NCBI GenBank assembly: GCA_946811695.1
Contig: OX328130.1
Span: 72,387,232-72,451,231 of the forward strand
Reading direction: 5' to 3'
DNA length: 64,000 nt
DNA from: Gonocerus acuteangulatus
Taxonomy: Eukaryota > Arthropoda > Insecta > Hemiptera > Coreidae
Positions 10,302 through 21,100 of this stretch are shown one piece after another. The notes beneath the pieces are model-generated. The model worked only from the letters and a program-made list of their open reading frames with translations. It searched no databases and had not been told where the DNA came from. The translations under genes and the position numbers were made by a program. Each line of letters starts with the position of its first letter. The first letter of the stretch is position 1.

Positions 10302-10322
10302 AAATACAAACTTAATAATCTC

Positions 10323-11036
10323 ACAAGTATTTACTCAGCGGAATCAACTGCTATATCGAATGCTCTCTTCCATGCCATCAACCATACCACGAAAAATGTA
10401 GTTATTTATACTGACTCATTAAGTGTCCTAACGGGTCTTGGAGACATATACTCCAAAAACAACCAAATTAGCAACATTTTAAAATATAAATATCTATTGA
10501 ACGAATTAAATAGAAAAGTTGATTTTGTATGGGTTCCTAGCCATAAAAGTATTTCGGGAAATGAAAAAGCTGATAAAGCCGCAAAGGACGCTCATTACCT
10601 CCAAACAGAAGAACCGATAATGCTTTCTGCAAATGAAATATATCTACCATTAAAAAGAAAAATACAGAAGAAATGGGAAGATAAATGGTTCCAAATAAAA
10701 GACAACAAATTAAGACTAATTAAAAGTTCTGTTCTGGCCTGGGAAACATCATTCAGGGAAAATCGAAAAGAAGAAGTAGCTATTACTAGACTGCGAATAG
10801 GCCATTCCAAATTAACCCACGGGCACCTCATAACTCATGAACAACCAGCAAAATGTACTAACTGCGGAGGCTGTCTTAGTGTTTATCATATATTTAACGA
10901 ATGTAATCACTACTCGGGTATTTTAGGCAGGCTCAATATCCCAAAGGATGTGGTTAATGCTTTAGGAAACTCCTCAAAGGTTATTGATTTAGTTATAAGA
11001 TTTATAAAAGAAGCAAACTTGTATAAAGACCTTTAA
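10323..11036 (+). pseudogene. RNase H and C-terminal zinc-knuckle region of the nested LINE
   Basis: The frame opens SIYSAESTAISNALFHAI (first acidic residue E), continues VVIYTDSLSVLTGL (TDS aspartate), then VWVPSHKSISGNEKADKAAK (histidine and final aspartate). These are the four positions expected of an RNase H active site. Downstream are ITRLRIGHSKLTHGHL and CTNCGGCLSVYHIFNEC, the CxxC...H...C motif that follows RNase H in I-superfamily LINEs. The domain looks intact for about 238 codons to a natural stop at 11036, but without RT and endonuclease it cannot move the element by itself. Confidence 0.88.
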
Positions 11037-11686
11037 AAAAAAAAAAAAAAAAAAAAAATATATATAAATACAAAAAAAAATTATTAATACAAAATATGAT
11101 ATCAATAATGTAAAAAAAAAAGAAAAAAAAAAAAAAAAAGAAAAAAAAATGAAAAAAGATAAAGAAAGAAAGAAACTAGTTAAAAAAAAGTATTACGAAA
11201 ATATAAATAATAAAAAAGAAAAAAAAATGTAATAACACATTTGTTGATATTGTAAGCTATATTGATATTTTCATATAAAGTGTACATTTCGATTTGTCAA
11301 AACATTTTTTAAGGCAGAAACATAAAACTAATACACACACAAAAAAAAAAACAAACAGTTACACACAAAAAAAAACAAACAAAAAACGATGTACAAGTAT
11401 TTTCTTATATATAAATTATACTTAATAAAATAAAATTCAAAATTAAGTTTTCGGGCAATGATAGCCACGTTGTTCTTTGCCCTAAAAAACAAGTAAACAA
11501 ACAAACAAACAAAACTACCTTACAACTTACAGGAACTACTGACAGAGGGTAGCCCCTTCATCAACGATATATTTACATTTTTAAAACAACACAACCTACA
11601 CACAAAAATTTGATTCCAGGAAAAAATTTAGATAATAATTGCGAGGGTAGATAATAATAAATTTAGATAATAATAATCTGATTTCA

Positions 11687-11727
<41 letters not shown>

Positions 11728-12060
11728 TTAATTAATGTTAGTAGTTCTAGTCATATGTATGTATATATAAGTCATATGTATGTAAATATAATATCTATAT
11801 TGTAAATAGCAATACTGTAAATAATGTTAGCTCCTATTTCTTATTCTTAACGCTTTTGTAATATTTAGTTCCATAAATTTCTACTTTTGTATATTGTATA
11901 TTTTGTTTTGTAATTTAAAAAGAGCAAGTCACCTTCGTTGCGAAGCTCTTAAAATAAATAAATAAAATAAAAAAGATCCGTACAGTACAAACCTTGAGGC
12001 CAACTGTCCAGTCTCTGCCTTGAGGTTTGAACTGAACGTGTATGGCCACCTTAAAACTTA

Positions 12061-12398
12061 CACATAAAATGCACAGGATTTTCAGAATAAAACAATAAAC
12101 TCTCACATCGTGGGGTTACTGGAAATAATAATAAGAATAATAATGAGTCTTACTCTTTTCATGACATTTGCCAACAGAGAAGTGAACCAATTTTACATAT
12201 TAGGTTCATAATTTAAATAGACTCTCTACATCTTTTTATTTGTACCTTGGAAAAAGTTGTGAGGGATTGGAATAAATATTCAGACACAAAATAATAAAAC
12301 CAGGAGGAACTAAAGGGTTAAAATTAGCTATCTAGTGTTAGTTGATGGCATTGAAACGATTTGCTGAAGTCGTATTTGTAATATCCAATAAAAAATAG
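12061..12398. other. Unassigned DNA
   Basis: Nothing recognisable on either strand. Confidence 0.35.
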
Positions 12399-12964
12399 TC
12401 CACCACACAGGAGCTGCATAACTAAGCACTTTCCTCAGAATTGGGTAGTGTCGAGTGTATTCCTGGATAATTTGCTTAAATTAACCTATATAGATCTAAT
12501 AAAATAAAATCATAAATAATTCTGCTCTTTTGCATTTTTTATGAGCAGCTGTTTCAATTATTAATTTTACGTTTGGCGGGAGAATTCGATTCAAACATAG
12601 TACAAAGTAACACCCCCCCTTCCAATAGACCGATTTAGTTCATTTTCACAACACTTCTTTCTAATTAGATAGCCAGGACGTATAACGAATTTCGTAACAA
12701 TGCAACAGAAATTACGACCGGTATAAGGTAATTAGTAATTTTTGTCCAGAGACCTTCTAGTGACCCGATTTAGTTTATATTTACACCAAATGTTTCCTCT
12801 TTGGTTGACCAAAACGAATACCGAGTTTCGTTGAAATATAGGAAAAATTACGGCTGTTATTGGCAAATACCCCCCCTCCGGATGGACCCATTTTGTTGGT
12901 TAACGAACTCGTTCAATCGTTTGATGGGAGAATACTACATAGCGAGTAGTACATAGTATCTGTA

Positions 12965-13022
<58 letters not shown>

Positions 13023-13156
13023 GATATATATAAATTTTAACTGGGGTCTTTTTCGGTGTGTCTTAGGTGGGAGCGATTAAGATTTGAAGAAATTTTTCAA
13101 AAATTCCGTCATTAGTGCAACCTCAATACCTACTTTCCTTCGGAGGAAAGTGCTAA
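12399..13156 (+). mobile_element. Family I element I1 (Helentron/HINE-like)
   Basis: The left end is AGTCCACCACACAGGAGC, then the inverted-repeat half TAAGCACTTTCCTC. The right end is a hairpin (ACTTTCC, a short loop, GGAAAGT) then TGCTAA and A-rich flank. The GAGGAAAGTGCTAA at the right end is the partner of the left repeat, but on the left it sits about 25 bp from the terminus. The body holds C-tract units with CCGATTTAGTT and CGAGTTTCGTTGAAATAT. A (TA)n tract lies at 12969-13018. It does not encode protein. Confidence 0.7.
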
Positions 13157-13444
13157 AAAAGAGCCAGATTTCATTAAGATAAACAATAAACAATTTGCTA
13201 AAATTGATTATTTTAAATATTTCTCAAGTACAATTCTTTAAGTTAGAAGCAACTAGTAATCAGAGCTAATAAAATGGAATTAGCTTTTCAGCTAACGAAA
13301 GATGTTTATTACTAAAATTCTTTGTTCTGGAACTCAATATTTCAGCTCTATCAAACTACAAGAAATTTATTCTGCTGAAATCTCACGTCCATGTAATAAC
13401 AGTCTAGTGGAATAATTGAGAAAGAAGGACAGAAAAATTAAAAG

Positions 13445-14250
13445 TCCGTCACGCAGGAGCTGCATAACGTGCAATGCTGTATAATTTGCTTAAAATTACC
13501 TGTATCGATAAATAAAATAAAAACATAAATTGTTCTGCTCTTTTGCTTTTATGAGCAGCTGTTTCAATTATTAATTTTGTAATTAATTTCCTTCCAGAGT
13601 TTTGTGTATGCGGGGTACTACACTACGTATTAAATACACAAAGCTTCACATTTTGATCTATTGATCTTGATGAGTTTCGCGAACCTACGTTTGGCGGGAG
13701 AATTCAATTAAAAAAAAATGTACAAAGTAAACCCCCCCCCCTTCTAATAGACCGATGTAGCTCATTTTCACAACACTTCTTTCTTATTAGTTAGCCAGGA
13801 CGTATACCGAGTTTCGTAACAATACAGCAGAAATTACGACCGGTATAAGGAAATTAGTAATTTCTGTCCGGAGTAAACCACCCCTTCTAGTCAACCGATT
13901 TAGTTTTTTTTTTAAAACAAATTTTTCTCTTCAGTTGACCACAACAAATACCGAGTTTCGTTGAAATATAACAATAATTACGGCTGGTATTGACAAATAA
14001 CTAGTTTGGCTCCGGAGTAACCCCCCCCCCCCTCCGGATACACGGATTTTGTTGGTTAACGAACTCGTTCAATCGTTTGATGGGGGAATACTGCATTCCA
14101 AGTTTCGTGGCGAAAAAACAAAAACTCTGGCCTGTATGTGTTAACGGATACATATATAACTATAGGATCGATAAAGATTCGAAGATATTTTTCAAAAATT
14201 CCGTCATAAGTGCAACCTCAATAGCTACTTTCCTTCCTTCGAGAAAATAT
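13445..14250 (+). mobile_element. Family I element I2, decayed right end
   Basis: Starts AAAGTCCGTCACGCAGGAGC in the same orientation as I1. The body aligns with I1, I3 and I4, with C-tracts at 13730 and 14020. The right end is degraded (CTACTTTCCTTCCTTCGAGA) and the (TA)n tract is reduced to ATATATAA near 14152. An open frame at 14077-14379 across the end is chance read-through. Confidence 0.65.
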
Positions 14251-14955
14251 CGAAACAATCTGATAAAATTAATCCCAGATGATAAACTTAACACCAAACA
14301 GGAAAGAGGTTCGGTGACAATAAGGAAGAGGCGAATTTACTTTTATGCTCATCTTGTGAGAATTAAGGAAAATAGATGAAATAATCAGATTTTTTTTTTT
14401 TTTTTTTTTTTTTGTGCCATTCAAAGTAAAACAAATTAATGGAAGATTGTTTTCTCAAGTCTCAAGAAGATCTGAAAGTACTAAAGCTATCTGAAGAAAT
14501 TGTAATCAAGAGAGACAATCTAAAGGAAATATTAAAGAATAAAAATAAAAGGTTCAAGGAAGAAGCAAAGAAAAACATTCCTAACTACGGAGGAAGAAAA
14601 TATCAGACAGAATGAAAAAATACTGGTCTGACAAAAAAATCTCAGAGCATTCACAAAAAAAATAATTGACTAAACCTTTTTCCAAGTGAACGATTCGTCA
14701 AAACAAAAAAATGAAAATAAACATAGATATCTGGGCTGTAATCTTATCAGAAATCCATAATGACAACATTGAGTCAATATCTGTGTCAGCGTGATATCAA
14801 TTATCGCATTAAGATAATTCCATACGTCGAAGATGGTGAAATAGTTTACAGAGATTAACAAGGATTTTGCGATGATAGGATAATCGGTTTAGGTTTATTT
14901 TAAAACAAGTAGTCATACCTTATGCAATATCCTGCATTAATACTAATTCGATGTT
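14251..14955. other. Unassigned DNA with one poly(T) run
   Basis: Poly(T) lies at 14391-14413. The following 250 bp is A-rich. Nothing else recognisable. Confidence 0.35.
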
Positions 14956-14957
14956 TT

Positions 14958-15093
14958 TTTTAGCGCGATTCCTCCCTCCCTTCACAGGGAGAAAACCCGC
15001 TTATAAGGTTGACCTCATGACGCAATGCGGAAGTGCCGACTAGAAAAGTTTGCGTTTCAGAACGCCCAGTGAACGAAAATAACGGTGGTTCAA

Positions 15094-15149
<56 letters not shown>

Positions 15150-18100
15150 TAAATTTGGACCTGAGTTCAAAACTCAAGCGCACTAATGATAAAATAATAT
15201 GTCTGTTTATTTTTTTTAAACTTGCAACTTTGTTTGTCTATGAGATTCTGTGCTTTAGTAAATGCACTGTAGAAATGTTATAAGAGTAATTCTGTATTAA
15301 TATTATGCAGAGATTAATTTTACTTTTCTGTCTCCGCTAGTGCATAACGTTATATCCTCAGGATCGGAAAGCCAACATAGTTACGCATTTGTGTATGCTT
15401 GCTGAACTTGTGTTTGAATCAAAAATTCCGTCAAAATTGGTGTTATTTAAATTTCTCGATAATTATAAGAAGAAAGCTATTATTATTAAAGAGGCCAATT
15501 ATTTTAAGCAACGTTATTACTTAATATTACAAATTTAAATTGAATCATCTTCCAAGTAATTGCTTTGAAAGTAATTTTCAAATTTTAATAAAATATTTAA
15601 AGGAAATCTGAAAGTAACTAAGCTTTAATTAGTCGTACCTATCATTTATGCTAATCTTTATTACTTATAATTACACTTATAGGCTATAATCGAAAAAGAT
15701 AATTATTTTCCTCTTTGAAATTGCATCTCGGATATTTGCATAAACCGCTGCTAAAAAATGCCGCAAAATCCGCCATGACATAAGCATTTTTAGGATTCTC
15801 GTATATTTTCTTAAATATCTTGTAAACGGTTGGGAAATCGTGGCAAGTGGAAGCTAACCCTTCGAAAACATACTAAAGTCTACAAAAATGCCGCAAAATC
15901 CGCCATGACATAAGCATTTTTAGGATTCTCGTATATTTTCTTAAATATCTTGTAAACGGTTGGGAAATCGTGGCAAGTGGAAGCTAACCCTTCGAAAACA
16001 TACTAAAGTCTACCAAAATGCCGCAAAATCCGCCATGACATAAGCATTTTTAGGATTCTCGTATATTTTCTTAAATATCTTGTAAACGGTTGGGAAATCG
16101 TGGCAAGTGGAAGCTAACCCTTCGAAAACATACTAAAGTCTACAAAAATGCCGCAAAATCCGCCATGACATAAGCATTTTTAGGATTCTCGTATATTTTC
16201 TTAAATATCTTGTAAACGGTTGGGAAATCGTGGCAAGTGGAAGCTAACCCTTCGAAAACATACTAAAGTCTACAAAAATGCCGCAAAATCCGCCATGACA
16301 TAAGCATTTTTAGGATTCTCGTATATTTTCTTAAATATCTTGTAAACGGTTGGGAAATCGTGGCAAGTGGAAGCTAACCCTTCGAAAACATACTAAAGTC
16401 TGCAAAAATGCCGCAAAATCCGCCATGACATAAGCATTTTTAGGATTCTCGTATATTTTCTTAAATATCTTGTAAACGGTTGGGAAATCGTGGCAAGTGG
16501 AAGCTAACCCTTCGAAAACATACTAAAGTCTACAAAAATGCCGCAAAATCCGCCATGACATAAGCATTTTTAGGATTCTCGTATATTTTCTTAAATATCT
16601 TGTAAACGGTTGGGAAATCGTGGCAAGTGGAAGCTAACCCTTCGAAAACATACTAAAGTCTACAAAAATGCCGCAAAATCCGCCATGACATAAGCATTTT
16701 TAGGATTCTCGTATATTTTCTTAAATATCTTGTAAACGGTTGGGAAATCGTGGCAAGTGGAAGCTAACCCTTCGAAAACATACTAAAGTCTACAAAAATG
16801 CCGCAAAATCCGCCATGACATAAGCATTTTTAGGATTCTCGTATATTTTCTTAAATATCTTGTAAACGGTTGGGAAATCGTGGCAAGTGGAAGCTAACCC
16901 TTCGAAAACATACTAAAGTCTACAAAAATGCCGCAAAATCCGCCATGACATAAGCATTTTTAGGATTCTCGTATATTTTCTGAAATATCTTGTAAACGGT
17001 TGGGAAATCGTGGCAAGTGGAAGCTAACCCTTCGAAAACATACTAAAGTCTACAAAAATGCCGCAAAATCCGCCATGACATAAGCATTTTTAGGATTCTC
17101 GTATATTTTCTTAAATATCTTGTAAACGGTTGGGAAATCGTGGCAAGTGGAAGCTAACCCTTCGAAAACATACTAAAGTCTACAAAAATGCCGCAAAATC
17201 CGCCATGACATAAGCATTTTTAGGATTCTCGTATATTTTCTGAAATATCTTGTAAACGGTTGGGAAATCGTGGCAAGTGGAAGCTAACCCTTCGAAAACA
17301 TACTAAAGTCTACAAAAATGCCGCAAAATCCGCCATGACATAAGCATTTTTAGGATTCTCGTATATTTTCTGAAATATCTTGTAAACGGTTGGGAAATCG
17401 TGGCAAGTGGAAGCTAACCCTTCGAAAACATACTAAAGTCTACAAAAATGCCGCAAAATCCGCCATGACATAAGCATTTTTAGGATTCTCGTATATTTTC
17501 TTAAATATCTTGTAAACGGTTGGGAAATCGTGGCAAGTGGAAGCTAACCCTTCGAAAACATACTAAAGTCTACAAAAATGCCGCAAAATCCGCCATGACA
17601 TAAGCATTTTTAGGATTCTCGTATATTTTCTTAAATATCTTGTAAACGGTTGGGAAATCGTGGCAAGTGGAAGCTAACCCTTCGAAAACATACTAAAGTC
17701 TACAAAAATGCCGCAAAATCCGCCATGACATAAGCATTTTTAGGATTCTCGTATATTTTCTTAAATATCTTGTAAACGGTTGGGAAATCGTGGCAAGTGG
17801 AAGCTAACCCTTCGAAAACATACTAAAGTCTACAAAAATGCCGCAAAATCCGCCATGACATAAGCATTTTTAGGATTCTCGTATATTTTCTTAAATATCT
17901 TGTAAACGGTTGGGAAATCGTGGCAAGTGGAAGCTAACCCTTCGAAAACATACTAAAGTCTACAAAAATGCCGCAAAATCCGCCATGACATAAGCATTTT
18001 TAGGATTCTCGTATATTTTCTTAAATATCTTGTAAACGGTTGGGAAATCGTGGCAAGTGGAAGCTAACCCTTCGAAAACATACTAAAGTCTACAAAAATG

Positions 18101-21100
18101 CCGCAAAATCCGCCATGACATAAGCATTTTTAGGATTCTCGTATATTTTCTTAAATATCTTGTAAACGGTTGGGAAATCGTGGCAAGTGGAAGCTAACCC
18201 TTCGAAAACATACTAAAGTCTACAAAAATGCCGCAAAATCCGCCATGACATAAGCATTTTTAGGATTCTCGTATATTTTCTTAAATATCTTGTAAACGGT
18301 TGGGAAATCGTGGCAAGTGGAAGCTAACCCTTCGAAAACATACTAAAGTCTACAAAAATGCCGCAAAATCCGCCATGACATAAGCATTTTTAGGATTCTC
18401 GTATATTTTCTTAAATATCTTGTAAACGGTTGGGAAATCGTGGCAAGTGGAAGCTAACCCTTCGAAAACATACTAAAGTCTACAAAAATGCCGCAAAATC
18501 CGCCATGACATAAGCATTTTTAGGATTCTCGTATATTTTCTTAAATATCTTGTAAACGGTTGGGAAATCGTGGCAAGTGGAAGCTAACCCTTCGAAAACA
18601 TACTAAAGTCTACAAAAATGCCGCAAAATCCGCCATGACATAAGCATTTTTAGGATTCTCGTATATTTTCTTAAATATCTTGTAAACGGTTGGGAAATCG
18701 TGGCAAGTGGAAGCTAACCCTTCGAAAACATACTAAAGTCTACAAAAATGCCGCAAAATCCGCCATGACATAAGCATTTTTAGGATTCTCGTATATTTTC
18801 TGAAATATCTTGTAAACGGTTGGGAAATCGTGGCAAGTGGAAGCTAACCCTTCGAAAACATACTAAAGTCTACAAAAATGCCGCAAAATCCGCCATGACA
18901 TAAGCATTTTTAGGATTCTCGTATATTTTCTTAAATATCTTGTAAACGGTTGGGAAATCGTGGCAAGTGGAAGCTAACCCTTCGAAAACATACTAAAGTC
19001 TACAAAAATGCCGCAAAATCCGCCATGACATAAGCATTTTTAGGATTCTCGTATATTTTCTGAAATATCTTGTAAACGGTTGGGAAATCGTGGCAAGTGG
19101 AAGCTAACCCTTCGAAAACATACTAAAGTCTACAAAAATGCCGCAAAATCCGCCATGACATAAGCATTTTTAGGATTCTCGTATATTTTCTGAAATATCT
19201 TGTAAACGGTTGGGAAATCGTGGCAAGTGGAAGCTAACCCTTCGAAAACATACTAAAGTCTACAAAAATGCCGCAAAATCCGCCATGACATAAGCATTTT
19301 TAGGATTCTCGTATATTTTCTTAAATATCTTGTAAACGGTTGGGAAATCGTGGCAAGTGGAAGCTAACCCTTCGAAAACATACTAAAGTCTACAAAAATG
19401 CCGCAAAATCCGCCATGACATAAGCATTTTTAGGATTCTCGTATATTTTCTTAAATATCTTGTAAACGGTTGGGAAATCGTGGCAAGTGGAAGCTAACCC
19501 TTCGAAAACATACTAAAGTCTACAAAAATGCCGCAAAATCCGCCATGACATAAGCATTTTTAGGATTCTCGTATATTTTCTTAAATATCTTGTAAACGGT
19601 TGGGAAATCGTGGCAAGTGGAAGCTAACCCTTCGAAAACATACTAAAGTCTACAAAAATGCCGCAAAATCCGCCATGACATAAGCATTTTTAGGATTCTC
19701 GTATATTTTCTTAAATATCTTGTAAACGGTTGGGAAATCGTGGCAAGTGGAAGCTAACCCTTCGAAAACATACTAAAGTCTACAAAAATGCCGCAAAATC
19801 CGCCATGACATAAGCATTTTTAGGATTCTCGTATATTTTCTTAAATATCTTGTAAACGGTTGGGAAATCGTGGCAAGTGGAAGCTAACCCTTCGAAAACA
19901 TACTAAAGTCTACAAAAATGCCGCAAAATCCGCCATGACATAAGCATTTTTAGGATTCTCGTATATTTTCTTAAATATCTTGTAAACGGTTGGGAAATCG
20001 TGGCAAGTGGAAGCTAACCCTTCGAAAACATACTAAAGTCTACAAAAATGCCGCAAAATCCGCCATGACATAAGCATTTTTAGGATTCTCGTATATTTTC
20101 TTAAATATCTTGTAAACGGTTGGGAAATCGTGGCAAGTGGAAGCTAACCCTTCGAAAACATACTAAAGTCTACAAAAATGCCGCAAAATCCGCCATGACA
20201 TAAGCATTTTTAGGATTCTCGTATATTTTCTTAAATATCTTGTAAACGGTTGGGAAATCGTGGCAAGTGGAAGCTAACCCTTCGAAAACATACTAAAGTC
20301 TACAAAAATGCCGCAAAATCCGCCATGACATAAGCATTTTTAGGATTCTCGTATATTTTCTTAAATATCTTGTAAACGGTTGGGAAATCGTGGCAAGTGG
20401 AAGCTAACCCTTCGAAAACATACTAAAGTCTGCAAAAATGCCGCAAAATCCGCCATGACATAAGCATTTTTAGGATTCTCGTATATTTTCTTAAATATCT
20501 TGTAAACGGTTGGGAAATCGTGGCAAGTGGAAGCTAACCCTTCGAAAACATACTAAAGTCTACAAAAATGCCGCAAAATCCGCCATGACATAAGCATTTT
20601 TAGGATTCTCGTATATTTTCTGAAATATCTTGTAAACGGTTGGGAAATCGTGGCAAGTGGAAGCTAACCCTTCGAAAACATACTAAAGTCTACAAAAATG
20701 CCGCAAAATCCGCCATGACATAAGCATTTTTAGGATTCTCGTATATTTTCTTAAATATCTTGTAAACGGTTGGGAAATCGTGGCAAGTGGAAGCTAACCC
20801 TTCGAAAACATACTAAAGTCTACAAAAATGCCGCAAAATCCGCCATGACATAAGCATTTTTAGGATTCTCGTATATTTTCTTAAATATCTTGTAAACGGT
20901 TGGGAAATCGTGGCAAGTGGAAGCTAACCCTTCGAAAACATACTAAAGTCTACAAAAATGCCGCAAAATCCGCCATGACATAAGCATTTTTAGGATTCTC
21001 GTATATTTTCTTAAATATCTTGTAAACGGTTGGGAAATCGTGGCAAGTGGAAGCTAACCCTTCGAAAACATACTAAAGTCTACAAAAATGCCGCAAAATC

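Larger units (their letters stand above)
9903..11510 (+). mobile_element. LINE nested inside another LINE
   Basis: It is bounded by AAAACTACC(C/T)TA at 9891-9902 and 11511-11522, a 12-bp TSD with one mismatch. It contains an RT thumb fragment, an RNase H domain, a roughly 470-bp A-rich 3' region, a GGGCAA/TTGCCC hairpin near 11452-11483 and an (AAAC)n tail. It must be younger than the host LINE it interrupts. Confidence 0.85.
9844..11973 (+). mobile_element. Truncated RNase H LINE (host) split by another LINE
   Basis: The TSD AGATCCGTACA is found at 9833-9843 and 11974-11984. The host LINE is in two parts. The first is 9844-9902, encoding MTIKHLLTECRIREQLKLPY. The second runs from 11523, encoding NLQELLTEGSPFINDIFTFL and a stop, then a 3' UTR, a hairpin (AAGAGC ... 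GCTCTT near 11929-11952) and an (AATA)n tail. The two protein parts join in frame when the nested LINE and one TSD copy are ignored. The C-terminus resembles that of the LINE at 46508-47294. Confidence 0.85.
9546..12060. repeat. Diverged repeat carrying the word GTCTCTGCCTTGAGGTTT
   Basis: The flanks of the composite LINE insertion share CAGTCTCTGCCTTGAGGTTT at about 9792-9811 and 12008-12027, plus several ACTGTGCAGTC or ACTGTACAGTCC words at 9640-9790. This looks like a small diverged tandem or palindromic repeat that the LINE at 9844-11973 entered. Confidence 0.4.

Noticed and set aside
14077..14379. 100-codon plus-strand frame
   Set aside because: Covers the end of a family I element and unassigned DNA; no domain and not conserved in I1 or I3.
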